From Chloroflexota bacterium (lineage in GTDB: Bacteria > Chloroflexota > Dehalococcoidia > Bin125): DNA of 64,000 nucleotides. A program made the position numbers and the translations under genes. The notes under the pieces are model-generated. The model was given only the letters and a program-made list of their open reading frames with translations. It searched no databases and was not told where the DNA came from. Shown here one piece after another: positions 27,775 to 36,477 of the stretch (the stretch's first letter is position 1; each line of letters opens with the position of its first letter). The stretch is taken from contig JAPPFB010000012.1 in assembly GCA_028875225.1 (NCBI GenBank), positions 61,495 through 125,494 of the forward strand. The letters run 5' to 3'.

Positions 27775-28821
27775 ATGACAGAGTTTCGCACGATCATCAA
27801 GCACGGCTATGAAGAAGTGGCGCTGTGGCGCGACCAGGAAGCCGGCATCGAAGCGATTTGCGCGATTCACTCGACGGCCCGCGGTCCAGCGATCGGCGGA
27901 ACCCGCTGGCAACCGTACGCTGAGGTGGATGACGCCTTTGCCGACGTGCTGCGGCTCTCGGAAGCGATGACGCTCAAGTCATCGGCGGCGCGGCTGCCGT
28001 TCGGCGGCGGCAAGGCGGTTGTGATCGGCGATCCGGCCAGCAAGACTGAAAAACAACTGCGCAGCTACGCGGAGTTTGTCAACCAGTTCGAGGGCCGCTA
28101 TCTGACTACGACGGACGTGGGCACCACGACCGACGAGATTGATCAGCTAGCGCAGTGGACGCCGCATGTTGTGGGTACATCGCCGGCGCTAGGCGGTTCG
28201 GGAGATACCTCGGCCCTGACTTCGGTCACGGTGCTCAATGGAATCTACGCGACATTGGAAGCGCTGGACGGCGATCCAAGTCCCGAGGGCAAGACGATCG
28301 TCGTGGTCGGCGTGGGCAAGGTGGGCTCGCGGGTCGCCCGATCATTGGCCGAGGATGGCGCCCGAGTGCTCGTCGCCGACCTCCGCGCCATCGCTGCGGC
28401 CGCGTTGGCCATGGAGATTGGCGCGGGCACAATCTCTGTCGATGAGGCCTACGTGGTCCCTTGCGACGTGCTCTCGCCCAACGCGCTCGGTGGAGTCTTC
28501 GGTGAAGAGACGATTCCCGGGCTGCAATGCCGAGCGATCTGCGGCGGCGCCAACAACCAGCTGGTTCGTGACCCCGACGACGCTGCGCTGATCGCCGAAC
28601 GGGGCATCCTCTACGCGCCCGACTACGTCGTCAACTCCGGCGGCGTCATCTCGGTGGCGCAGGAGGTGGTCGGCTGGAACCACGGGCAGGCGGTCGAGCA
28701 CGCGGAGGGCGTGTTCGAGACCACGCGGGAGATCTTCGAGTTGGCTACGCGCCGCAAGATCACGACTGCCGAGGCCGCCCGCGATTTCGCCCTTGCCCGG
28801 ATTCCGGCGCCGGCCAGCTGA
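27775..28821 (+). CDS. Leucine dehydrogenase (Glu/Leu/Phe/Val dehydrogenase family)
   Basis: A 348-residue protein from ATG 27775; an ATG 15 bases upstream is also possible. Substrate domain: AICAIHSTARGPAIGGTRW, EAMTLKSSAARLPFGGGKAVVIGDP with the catalytic Lys, and TTDVGTTTDEIDQL. NAD domain: VVVGVGKVGSRVARSLAEDGARVLVAD. It oxidatively deaminates branched-chain amino acids to 2-oxo acids with NAD. It starts a few bases after the TlpA-like gene. It would link amino-acid breakdown to the Ilv enzymes farther along. Valine dehydrogenase is an equally good name. Confidence 0.88.
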   Translation: MTEFRTIIKHGYEEVALWRDQEAGIEAICAIHSTARGPAIGGTRWQPYAEVDDAFADVLRLSEAMTLKSSAARLPFGGGKAVVIGDPASKTEKQLRSYAEFVNQFEGRYLTTTDVGTTTDEIDQLAQWTPHVVGTSPALGGSGDTSALTSVTVLNGIYATLEALDGDPSPEGKTIVVVGVGKVGSRVARSLAEDGARVLVADLRAIAAAALAMEIGAGTISVDEAYVVPCDVLSPNALGGVFGEETIPGLQCRAICGGANNQLVRDPDDAALIAERGILYAPDYVVNSGGVISVAQEVVGWNHGQAVEHAEGVFETTREIFELATRRKITTAEAARDFALARIPAPAS

Positions 28822-28878
28822 TGCCGTGACCCGATAAACTGCACTTGAACCATCCGGAACAAGCTGCAGGAGCCCGAC

Positions 28879-30075
28879 ATGTCCCTCACCGTGCATGGCA
28901 TTCCCGTCATCGACATCGACTCTCACTACACCGAGCCGCCCGACCTCTGGACCTCGCGCGCGCCAGCCAAGTACAAAGACGCGGTGCCGCACATCGTGAT
29001 CAACGATGAGGGCCAGCAGCGATGGCAAGTGCTCGACGACATCGACTTTGGCCCGCCCGGATTCACGGTTGTGCGTGAGGACGGCACGAAGGAGTACGGA
29101 TCGATCTCGCTCGACAGCTTCGAGCAAATGAGCAAGGCCGCCACCGATCCCAAGGAGCGGCTCAAGCTGCTTGACGATCTCGGCGTCGCCCAGCAGATCG
29201 TCTACCCCAACGTGGCCGGATTCGGCTCGCAGAACTTCGTCAAGATCGAAGATTCCGAGCTGCGCAACATCTGCTGCACGGTCTACAACGACGCGATCGC
29301 CGAATTCCAGGCTGAGGGTGCAGGCCGCCTCTACCCGCAGGGCCTGGTGCCCTTCTGGGACATCCCGGCGGCGGTTGACGAACTCCAGCGGATCAAGGAT
29401 CTCGGCATGACCGGGATCACGATGTGCGACACGCCGGAGGCGTTCGGTCTGCCGCACCTCGGCGACGCCGCCTGGGACCCGTTCTGGGACGCATGCCAGG
29501 ACATGGAGATGCCGGTCAACTTCCACATTGGCGCGGGCGCCGGCGTGGCCGACAAGCTGCTCTGGCCCGGCTACGGACCGCAACGCCGACTCGCCCTCAC
29601 CTCGATCAGCCTGTTCATCACCAACTTCAAGGTGATCATGAACCTGATCTTCTCCGGTCTCTGCGAGCGCTACCCGAAGATCAACTTCGTCTCCGTCGAA
29701 TCCGGCATCGGCTGGGTGCCGTTCCTGCTCGAGGCGATGGACTACCAGTTCGAGGAGACCGTGCCGACCGAGCGCGAAGGCCTGACGATGAAGCCGTCGG
29801 AGTACTTCCGCCGCCAGATCTTCGCCTCCTTCTGGTTCGAGGACTTTGGTCCGCGCGCGACGATCTCCGCGATCGGCGAAGACAACGTGATGTTCGAGAC
29901 CGATTTCCCCCACCCGACCTGTCTCTACCCGAGAGCGCAGGAGCACATCACGGAAGTCCTGACCGACCTCGACGAGGGCATCCGCGAGAAGGTGCTGCGC
30001 ACCACTGCCGAGCGCATCTACCACCTCCCGCCGGCCCCGGCCTCGATCTACGAGAGCGCCGCGGCGGGCGGCTAG
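28879..30075 (+). CDS. Amidohydrolase family 2 (metal-dependent hydrolase/decarboxylase)
   Basis: A 398-residue amidohydrolase_2 protein preceded by CAGGAG. VIDIDSHYTEPPDLW supplies the first metal-binding pair, VNFHIGAGAG a later His, and FETDFPHPTCLYPRA the catalytic Asp. The family includes ACMSD-type decarboxylases and hydratases of aromatic ring-cleavage acids, and close relatives are abundant in marine Chloroflexota. The exact substrate is unknown. The next gene on the strand is a small DUF2442 protein 15 bases downstream. Confidence 0.88.
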   Translation: MSLTVHGIPVIDIDSHYTEPPDLWTSRAPAKYKDAVPHIVINDEGQQRWQVLDDIDFGPPGFTVVREDGTKEYGSISLDSFEQMSKAATDPKERLKLLDDLGVAQQIVYPNVAGFGSQNFVKIEDSELRNICCTVYNDAIAEFQAEGAGRLYPQGLVPFWDIPAAVDELQRIKDLGMTGITMCDTPEAFGLPHLGDAAWDPFWDACQDMEMPVNFHIGAGAGVADKLLWPGYGPQRRLALTSISLFITNFKVIMNLIFSGLCERYPKINFVSVESGIGWVPFLLEAMDYQFEETVPTEREGLTMKPSEYFRRQIFASFWFEDFGPRATISAIGEDNVMFETDFPHPTCLYPRAQEHITEVLTDLDEGIREKVLRTTAERIYHLPPAPASIYESAAAGG

Positions 30076-30090
30076 GAGCAGGGGTGTTCG

Positions 30091-30402
30091 ATGGATGACG
30101 TTCACCCAGACGTGTATCCAACTGACCCAGTGAAAGTGGAAGCTCGCGAGGGCTTTTCGATCTGGCTCGAGTTCGTTGACGGCGCATCGGGCACAGTGGA
30201 TCTGTCCCACCTGGCCGACGTGCCTGTCTTCTCAGGCTGGCACAATCGCGACTTCTTTGAGTCGGTGCACATCAACGACGATTTCGCCATCGAATGGGAC
30301 GAGTTGCTGCAGTTGTGCCCCGATTCCATGTATCTGCGCGTGACAGGAAAGCGCGCGGAGGATGTGTTTCCGCGAAGCAGGAGCGCGCCTGTGGATGCCT
30401 AA
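30091..30402 (+). CDS. DUF2442 protein, likely antitoxin-side partner
   Basis: A 103-residue protein with the DUF2442 core: FSIWLEFVDGASGTVDLSHLADVPVFSGWHNRDFFESVHINDDFAIEWDE. Members are usually encoded next to DUF4160 proteins and are considered toxin-antitoxin-like pairs. Here the stop overlaps the DUF4160 start by 8 bases. The order is DUF2442 first. An acidic N-terminus precedes the domain. Confidence 0.85.
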   Translation: MDDVHPDVYPTDPVKVEAREGFSIWLEFVDGASGTVDLSHLADVPVFSGWHNRDFFESVHINDDFAIEWDELLQLCPDSMYLRVTGKRAEDVFPRSRSAPVDA

Positions 30403-30655
30403 AATCTGTCGAATCGGGTCGGTGAGAGTGGTTATGTACTTTGAGGACCACGGCGGACCCCACTTCCACGTGATTGACGGTCGGCGACGGGACAAGTTTT
30501 ATCTCGAAACGAGGGAGTTCGAGCCCGGCCGCCTGCAACACCGCAAGCAACGCGAGATTCTTCGCAGGGTCGACGCACGTGATGCAGAGTTGCACCGCGC
30601 TTGGCGACTCGTAATGGACTACAAGGATCCGGGCCGCATCGCGACGCTGGACTAG
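30395..30655 (+). CDS. DUF4160 protein, likely toxin-side partner
   Basis: An 86-residue protein from ATG 30395, preceded by CAGGAG. It shows the DUF4160 core: MPKICRIGSVRVVMYFEDHGGPHFHV, with the characteristic ...DHGPPHFHV motif holding two histidines, then a basic helix ending WRLVMDYKDP. It is paired with the overlapping DUF2442 gene. Biochemical activity is not established for the family as far as I know. Confidence 0.85.
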   Translation: MPKICRIGSVRVVMYFEDHGGPHFHVIDGRRRDKFYLETREFEPGRLQHRKQREILRRVDARDAELHRAWRLVMDYKDPGRIATLD

Positions 30656-30672
30656 ACGCAGGAGCTACCAAC

Positions 30673-31434
30673 ATGCCCGGACGACTCGAAGGCAAGGTCG
30701 CCATTGTCACCGGTGGTGGCGCAGGAATGGGCGCGGCCGAGTGCCGGCTCTTTGCCCGCGAGGGCGCCTCCGTCGTGATCGCCGACCTCTATGAGGAGGG
30801 CGGACGCGAGGTTGAGGAGCAGATTCGCTCGGCCGGCGGCACAGCCAACTTCGCCATGATGGATGTGACGGCGGAAGAGGAGTGGAACGCGCTGATCAGC
30901 TCGACGCTCGAGAGGTACGGCGGGCGACTGGACGTGTTGGTCAACAACGCTGGTCTGTCTTCGACCGCCGTAGATGATCCCAACTCGACCGAGGGCTGGC
31001 ACCAGATCATGGACGTCAACGCCACCGGCGTCTACCTCGGCACCAAGCTCGGCTCAGCCGCGATGCTGGCCGCCGGTAACGGCGGCTCGATCGTCAACAT
31101 CTCCTCGATCTACGGCTTCGTCGGTTCCGACGGCGGACATCCGGCCTATCACGCATCGAAGGCGGCGGTGCGGAACTTTTCCAAGGCAATGGCCGTGCGA
31201 CTCGGTCCGGACGGCATCCGCGTCAACACGGTGCATCCCGGCTTCATGCCGCCGATGCGTTCGAGCATCGGCATTTCCAAGGAGATGCGTGCCAGGCTGG
31301 TCCGATCGATTCCATTGCGGCGCACGGGCGAGGTCGACGAAGTGGCCAACGGCGTCCTCTTCCTCGCCTCCGATGAGTCGTCTTATGTCACCGGCGCGGA
31401 ACTGAAGATCGACGGCGGATTCCTCGCTCGCTAG
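30673..31434 (+). CDS. SDR family oxidoreductase
   Basis: A 253-residue classical SDR from ATG 30673 after GCAGGAG; the frame runs upstream through the DUF4160 gene. TGGGAGMG binds NAD(P), NNAG follows near residue 88, and the active site is Ser (VNISSIYG) and YHASK. The end ELKIDGGFLAR is typical of the 3-alpha/20-beta-hydroxysteroid dehydrogenase type of SDR. The substrate is unknown. It is 17 bases downstream of the DUF4160 gene. Confidence 0.88.
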   Translation: MPGRLEGKVAIVTGGGAGMGAAECRLFAREGASVVIADLYEEGGREVEEQIRSAGGTANFAMMDVTAEEEWNALISSTLERYGGRLDVLVNNAGLSSTAVDDPNSTEGWHQIMDVNATGVYLGTKLGSAAMLAAGNGGSIVNISSIYGFVGSDGGHPAYHASKAAVRNFSKAMAVRLGPDGIRVNTVHPGFMPPMRSSIGISKEMRARLVRSIPLRRTGEVDEVANGVLFLASDESSYVTGAELKIDGGFLAR

Positions 31435-31623
31435 TCCACGCGCCACCCTGCCGATTGGTTGACAGTCCCGTTATCGCTTGAGAGAGTGATGTGAATGAAT
31501 TCGTAAGCTGACCGCAAAATCGGCTGGCGGACATCAAGACGACTCAGCGATTCGGATCGACCGCGATAAGCTAACGTCAAGTAACTCCCACCACGGCGGG
31601 CGTGGGGCAATAAGGAGCCGGGA

Positions 31624-32379
31624 ATGAGACCCATCCTGTTTGAAGGCGCGGCGCGGCGATGGAGCCTCGGCGTGGCCTTGCTTGCCGCATTGACAATGCT
31701 GTTGGTCAGCCTCGCGCCGTCAATCACGGCCCAGGACAACCCCCGGCCACCGCACTGGTTCTGGGGAAACGACCTCGACTCTTATGTCGGCGATCAGGTG
31801 GTCGCGATCAACCAGGACGGAATAGAGGTCGGCTCCACAACGGTGGAGAGCCGAGGAGAATGGACGGTCACAGTCAGCCCCGAAGACGCGAGGACCGTCA
31901 CGCTCCGCCTGATCAGCGATTCTGGCACGCGGGCAACTGATCCGTTGGATGTGATGGACGGCGGTTTCGACGCCGATGGCCTGTCGATTTCCGACTTCAG
32001 GCATCGAATCACTGAAGAACTCGGCGACGCTGGACCCACGATCGCCGTGCGCATCATCGCCCGTCGAGCTGACGACGGCCGGATCGAGTTTGGCATGCGC
32101 GGTCCGGACGGTGAAGACATCCTTCCGCCGGCCAGGTTCTTCCCGGATGGCGGACCGGGTCACAGCCGTTGGTTGAGAAGCACAGAGATCGACTTCGGCG
32201 ACGGGTTCGTTGGCAGGATCATTGCCCGCCACGTGGCAGAGGACGGCAGAACCGAGTTCGGCTTCCGCGTCGAGGGATACGACGACATCTTCCCGCGAGC
32301 CCGCTTCTTCCCGGCCAGCGGGCCGGATCACAACCGCTGGCTGCGCAGCTCCGAGATTGAGATTGGTATGCCCCGGTAG
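31624..32379 (+). CDS. Secreted protein with two ARR-EFG repeats
   Basis: A 251-residue protein. It has a signal peptide (about 1-36, hydrophobic core LGVALLAALTMLLVSLA). A small beta domain of carboxypeptidase-regulatory type covers about 42-100 (GDQVVAINQDGIEVGSTTV...GEWTVTVSP). Two tandem copies of the module follow, at 142-190 and 197-247. The copies share RIIAR...DGR.EFG.R, RARFFP and RWLRSSEIEI. The same module is N-terminal in the thioredoxin-like protein at 16819-17796. No catalytic motif is visible. It probably binds something or packs in the envelope. AAGGAG precedes the ATG. Confidence 0.75.
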   Translation: MRPILFEGAARRWSLGVALLAALTMLLVSLAPSITAQDNPRPPHWFWGNDLDSYVGDQVVAINQDGIEVGSTTVESRGEWTVTVSPEDARTVTLRLISDSGTRATDPLDVMDGGFDADGLSISDFRHRITEELGDAGPTIAVRIIARRADDGRIEFGMRGPDGEDILPPARFFPDGGPGHSRWLRSTEIDFGDGFVGRIIARHVAEDGRTEFGFRVEGYDDIFPRARFFPASGPDHNRWLRSSEIEIGMPR

Positions 32380-32405
32380 CTCATCGCGGCATTTGCTCAT
32401 GTGAC

Positions 32406-32431
32406 CAGCCCACTCCTCACGGGGTGGGCTG
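32406..32431. terminator. Bidirectional intrinsic terminator
   Basis: CAGCCCACTCC and GGGGTGGGCTG form an 11-bp stem (one T-G pair) around the loop TCAC, followed on the plus strand by GTTTCGTTGTT. It lies between the convergent secreted-repeat gene and the MFS gene. Confidence 0.8.
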
Positions 32432-32448
32432 TTTCGTTGTTCGTCTGG

Positions 32449-33798
32449 TCAGACTTGTTTCTGCGAGGCGGGTCGTGCTGCAGGGTTCGTTGACGGGGTG
32501 ATCAACCGCGCCACGCGTCGGACCAGCGCTTCCAACGGCAGGCGACGCTTGGCCGGCAGTCGCAACATCAGACAAAGGATGGCCGACGCCGCCCACAGCC
32601 CGGAACAGACATAGAAGGCGTAGTCGTACGAACCGATCAGGTCGTACGCGAGCGCGACCAACGACGGCGTCAGGGCGCTGATGCCCATCGCCACCGGAAA
32701 CCCGACGGCTCGCACCGCACCCAGATAGCGGCGACCGAAGTATTCGGCCCAGAACATGTCCTGGATCGGAATGTTGCCGCCGATCCCGGCGCCCATGATC
32801 GCGAGCGCTCCCGCGATCAGGGCGAAGTCCCCGGTCGGCCCGGCGTTGATCACCACGACGAATCCGATCGCCCCGAGCGCGAACGAAGCGAAGCCAACCA
32901 CCCTGGTATCCCAACGATCCAGCGCCCAGCCCCAGGGCGGCTTGGTCAGCATGGAGAACAACGAGAAGGCGCCCACGGCCAGGGGCGCCTGGGACGCACT
33001 CAATCCGTGCTCCCTGAGAAAGAAGACGCCGTTCAGCAGGATCGCGAAGATTCCGACGACCGAGATCCCGAAGATCAGCACGATCAGGTAGAAGCTGCTC
33101 GACTTCAACGCCTCCGATCGGGTGAGCGACGTCGATTCGTCATGCTCGGCCTGTTGAATCTGTTCCGGCGTGAGTTGTGTGGGGCCGCCGTCGGGCAATA
33201 GCCCGTGGTCCTCGGGGCGTCGCCGCATGAGTAGCGCCGCCGGCACGAATATCACTCCGTAGCACAGGGCCAGCACCACCCACGCGGTCCGCCAGCCGAG
33301 CGGTTCAATCAGGATCGCGGCCGTGAACGTTGGCCAAAAGAGCCCCGCCATGGAAACGCCCATCGAGGTCCAGCCCAGCGCTTGCCCGCGCTTCACCACG
33401 AACCACTTCGACACGGCGATCGAGACCACCAGGAATCCCGACACGGAGGCCGCGGTCAGCAGAAACACACCGCGCACCACGATGTACTGCCAGTACTCGT
33501 CGACCTGGCTCATCAGCACCAGGGCCGGAATGCAGACCACAGCCGCCGACAGCATGATCGGCCTTGCCCCGAAGCGATCCACTCGAGGCCCAAGCATGAA
33601 GCCGATCACCATCAACAGCAGTTGGCCGATGGTGTCGGCGAAGAAGAACTGGAAGCGGGACCAGCCGAACTCCTCGACCATCTCTGGAGCAAAGACCGCG
33701 GCCACCGACGTCTGTACACCCACGGCGACGAACTGCGCCACGAACGCGGCGACAACAATCACCCAGCCGTAGAACACCGGCCGGCCGAGCAGTGTCAT
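32449..33798 (-). CDS. MFS transporter (OFA/monocarboxylate-like)
   Basis: A 449-residue major-facilitator protein with twelve membrane segments. The ATG at 33798 (MTLLGRPVFYGWVIVVAAFV) is preferred over an upstream TTG because the FYGWVIVV start is conserved in the family. The loop GPRVDRFGARP between helices 2 and 3 is the MFS signature. The central cytoplasmic loop (MRRRPEDHGLLPDGG...) is typical of oxalate/formate antiporter-like and monocarboxylate transporters. It likely imports a small organic acid. Cargo is unknown. It is surrounded by catabolic SDR genes. Confidence 0.88.
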   Translation of the reverse strand: MTLLGRPVFYGWVIVVAAFVAQFVAVGVQTSVAAVFAPEMVEEFGWSRFQFFFADTIGQLLLMVIGFMLGPRVDRFGARPIMLSAAVVCIPALVLMSQVDEYWQYIVVRGVFLLTAASVSGFLVVSIAVSKWFVVKRGQALGWTSMGVSMAGLFWPTFTAAILIEPLGWRTAWVVLALCYGVIFVPAALLMRRRPEDHGLLPDGGPTQLTPEQIQQAEHDESTSLTRSEALKSSSFYLIVLIFGISVVGIFAILLNGVFFLREHGLSASQAPLAVGAFSLFSMLTKPPWGWALDRWDTRVVGFASFALGAIGFVVVINAGPTGDFALIAGALAIMGAGIGGNIPIQDMFWAEYFGRRYLGAVRAVGFPVAMGISALTPSLVALAYDLIGSYDYAFYVCSGLWAASAILCLMLRLPAKRRLPLEALVRRVARLITPSTNPAARPASQKQV

Positions 33799-33844
33799 CG
33801 AGGACTTCGTCGCAGAACTCGGACCGCCAATGACAACGTGGGCG

Positions 33845-34699
33845 TCATCCCGACGGCGTTTCGATGCCCAGAGAATCAAACATGCGCTGCATGTTCTCGC
33901 CGAACTCGTCCTGGCGAGGCCGACCCAGGGTCAGCCCGCCGTCAACGACCAACGCGTGACCGGTGACGAAGGTCGAATCGTCGCTCGACAGCCAAAGCGC
34001 CGCGTGCGCGATGTCGGACGGACGGCCCGAGCGCTTGATCGGCTGTGCCTGTCCCATGACCTCGGCCATCGCCTCCACCGTCTTGTCCGCGTCCGCCGCG
34101 GACAGACCCAACGACCTGCCGAAAATCGGCGTGGCGATCCCGCCGGGGCAGATGCAGTTGACGCGAATATTGTGTTCGCCCAGCTCGTACGCGGCGACCT
34201 TGGTCAGGTGGACGACGGCGCCCTTGGCGACGCTGTAGATGGCCGGACCGTTGCCGGCGCTGACTCCTGCGACGCTCGCGGTGCTGACGATCGCGCCGCC
34301 GTCGCCCTGCGCGATCATCGCCCGCGCCGAATGCTTGATCCCGAAGAAGACGCCCTTCAGCAAGCCGCCCATCGTCTGCTCGTACTCATCCTCCTCAACC
34401 TCCGTCACGCCGCCGAGCGCTCCCGCGTATCCGGCATTGTTGAAGATTGCATCGATCCGACCGAACCGGTCGATCGCATGAGCAACCGCGCCCTGCACGT
34501 CTGCCTCTGCGGCAACATTCGCGTGCACATATGTGGTATCTCCGCCGATTGACTCGACCAGCGCGTGACCGCGTTCATCCTGAATGTCGGCGACGACCAC
34601 GCGGCCGCCCTCATCGGCGAACAGCCTCACGGATCCTTCGCCAATGCCGCTCGCGCCGCCAGTGATCACCGCCACCTTGCCGTCGATCCGTCCAGCCAT
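33845..34699 (-). CDS. SDR family oxidoreductase
   Basis: A 284-residue classical SDR: TGGASGIG, NNAGYAG, active-site Ser in VSTASVAG, and YSVAK. It has a longer C-terminal tail than most (GRPRQDEFGENMQRMFDSLGIETPSG after the VVDGG end), which may reach into a neighbouring subunit. It lies just upstream of the MFS gene on the same strand, so the two may serve the same substrate. It is divergent from another SDR. Confidence 0.87.
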   Translation of the reverse strand: MAGRIDGKVAVITGGASGIGEGSVRLFADEGGRVVVADIQDERGHALVESIGGDTTYVHANVAAEADVQGAVAHAIDRFGRIDAIFNNAGYAGALGGVTEVEEDEYEQTMGGLLKGVFFGIKHSARAMIAQGDGGAIVSTASVAGVSAGNGPAIYSVAKGAVVHLTKVAAYELGEHNIRVNCICPGGIATPIFGRSLGLSAADADKTVEAMAEVMGQAQPIKRSGRPSDIAHAALWLSSDDSTFVTGHALVVDGGLTLGRPRQDEFGENMQRMFDSLGIETPSG

Positions 34700-34814
34700 G
34701 AGCGCGCCTCCGCATCGTGAAATTCATTCGCGTGAGCGTAGGATACGCACCGGCCCCATTCGGGCGAATCCCTAGACTGCCCACGCGACAAGACGATGCA
34801 GCAGGAGCAGAACG

Positions 34815-35558
34815 ATGGTCGACCGACTCAAGGACAAAGTTGCACTGATCACCGGCGGATCGCGGGGCCAGGGCGCCGCCGAGGCGGAGCTGTTCGCGGC
34901 CGAGGGCGCGCGAGTCGTGATCGCCGACGTCCTCGACGCCGACGGCGCCGAGACCGCCGCCCGGATCGGCGATGCGGCGTCTTACCACCACCTGGATGTC
35001 TCGAACGAGGACGCCTGGCATGCGCTCGTCGCCGAGATCGTCGAGCAGCACGGCAAGCTCGACGCGCTGGTCAACAACGCGGGCATCTACCGCAACGCGC
35101 CAATCGTCGAAATGACGAGGGAGACCTACCAGGAAGTCGTCGACATCAACCAGATCGGCGTCTGGCTCGGAATGAAGGCGGTCGGACCGCAGATGATAGC
35201 GCAGCAATCCGGCTCGGTCGTCAATATCTCCTCCACGGCTGGCTTCCGCGGCGGACCGGGCTCTATCGCCTACACCGCCAGCAAGTTCGCGGTGCGTGGC
35301 ATGACCAAAGTCGCCGCGCGCGAGTGGGGCCGCTACAACATCCGGGTCAACAGCATCCACCCGGGCCCGATCGACACCATGATGCTCCACCAGGTCCCCG
35401 GCTTCGAGGCCGACAGCGACCGCTTCCTGAGGAACACCCCGCTAAGACGAGCCGCCGACCCCTCCGAGGTCGCCTACCTCGCCCTCTACCTGGCCAGCGA
35501 CGAATCCAGCTTCAGCACCGGAGCCGAATTCATCGTCGACGGCGGCGGTTTGGCCTAG
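34815..35558 (+). CDS. SDR family oxidoreductase
   Basis: A 247-residue classical SDR: TGGSRGQG (the usual Ile before the last Gly is Gln), NNAGIYRN, VNISSTAG, and YTASK. GCAGGAG lies upstream of the ATG. Its TAG stop is part of the left 14-bp inverted repeat of the element at 35556-35720. The substrate is unknown; similarity of the C-terminal EFIVDGGGLA end suggests a hydroxysteroid- or cyclic-alcohol-type dehydrogenase. Confidence 0.87.
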   Translation: MVDRLKDKVALITGGSRGQGAAEAELFAAEGARVVIADVLDADGAETAARIGDAASYHHLDVSNEDAWHALVAEIVEQHGKLDALVNNAGIYRNAPIVEMTRETYQEVVDINQIGVWLGMKAVGPQMIAQQSGSVVNISSTAGFRGGPGSIAYTASKFAVRGMTKVAAREWGRYNIRVNSIHPGPIDTMMLHQVPGFEADSDRFLRNTPLRRAADPSEVAYLALYLASDESSFSTGAEFIVDGGGLA

Positions 35559-35720
35559 GGCCTGTTCACTTCGGCCACTACTGCCGTTATTGCCGCGCTT
35601 GCCGCGGCAATCTCGCCGCGATCTGTACTGACGTCCGTACTGCATGCGGCAAGATACCCGCGACAAGCGCGGGTATGACGGAGTTTCTTATCTCTCTTCG
35701 GCCTATGTGAACAGGCCCTA
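35556..35720. repeat. Inverted-repeat-bounded element overlapping a stop codon
   Basis: Perfect 14-bp inverted ends, TAGGGCCTGTTCAC (35556-35569) and GTGAACAGGCCCTA (35707-35720), enclose about 137 bases. The interior holds a copy related to the 25357-25500 element (35585-35680). The TAG of the left end is the stop codon of the upstream SDR. Confidence 0.85.
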
Positions 35721-35731
35721 ACTCCTTGCGC

Positions 35732-36448
35732 TCAGGCCAGCAACTGGCGACTAAGGTCGGCGAAGTCGGTCGCGTTGACCGTGAACGACGGATCCGGCGA
35801 CATATCGGGATCATTCCCCTCGCCCCGCTCCCCCACCACCGGCACGTACGCGGTCGGCATGCCGGCGCGGGCGGCCGCTTGCAAGTCGCCCTTGTGCGCG
35901 GCGCACATCATCACCTCGGAGATATCCAGGCCCAGATACCTCGCCGAGGCGTGATACGCCTCCCGCTCCGGCTTGTAGTGACTGAGGAACTCGCAGCTCA
36001 GGATCCCGTCCCAACTAATCCCGTTGTGCTTGCTGCAGTCGACCGCGATCGCCCACGACATCACGGTCAGCACCGTCACCTTGTATCGCGACCTCAATGC
36101 CTCGAGGCATTCGGCAGAACCCGGCCAACAGTTCATCCGGTGCCAGACCTGATTCAGCTCGTCGCGCTCGCTCGGGTCGAGCTTGAGCTGCGGATACGCC
36201 TCCATCACTTCGTCCAGCACTCGACGGTGCAACTGGTCCGCGTTGAGCCAGGGCAAATCACCCCGACGCACCAGCTGCAGCCGCTTGAACATCGTGAACC
36301 GCCACATGTTCGTGAAGGCGGCGGCATCCAGTTCGACGCCCTGCGCCTCAGCGATTGCCGTGACCTCCCCTTTGATCGTGTGATGCCAGTCGAATATCGT
36401 CCCGCCGATGTCCCAGGCCAACGCCTTGACGTTGCTCAGATCGGTCAT
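35732..36448 (-). CDS. HAD-type hydrolase (haloacid dehalogenase type II-like)
   Basis: A 238-residue HAD protein from ATG 36448, which follows TGGAG; a TTG at 36481 overlapping the upstream stop is also in frame. Nucleophile Asp13 lies in ALAWDIGGTIFDW, motif II in TVLTVMSW and the Lys in FLSHYKPEREAYHASARYLG. HKGDL supplies part of the acid motif. The arrangement matches L-2-haloacid dehalogenases or epoxide-hydrolase-like HADs, but GG replaces the usual FGT. It lies downstream of an LLM oxidoreductase and a deacylase-like amidohydrolase in one operon. Confidence 0.85.
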   Translation of the reverse strand: MTDLSNVKALAWDIGGTIFDWHHTIKGEVTAIAEAQGVELDAAAFTNMWRFTMFKRLQLVRRGDLPWLNADQLHRRVLDEVMEAYPQLKLDPSERDELNQVWHRMNCWPGSAECLEALRSRYKVTVLTVMSWAIAVDCSKHNGISWDGILSCEFLSHYKPEREAYHASARYLGLDISEVMMCAAHKGDLQAAARAGMPTAYVPVVGERGEGNDPDMSPDPSFTVNATDFADLSRQLLA

Positions 36449-36477
36449 GTCCACTCCAGTTCCGCTTCCTCGTGCGC

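Noticed and set aside
28342..30210. A 622-codon minus-strand open frame
   Set aside because: It is antisense to the amidohydrolase and leucine dehydrogenase genes, which have strong motifs and good starts.
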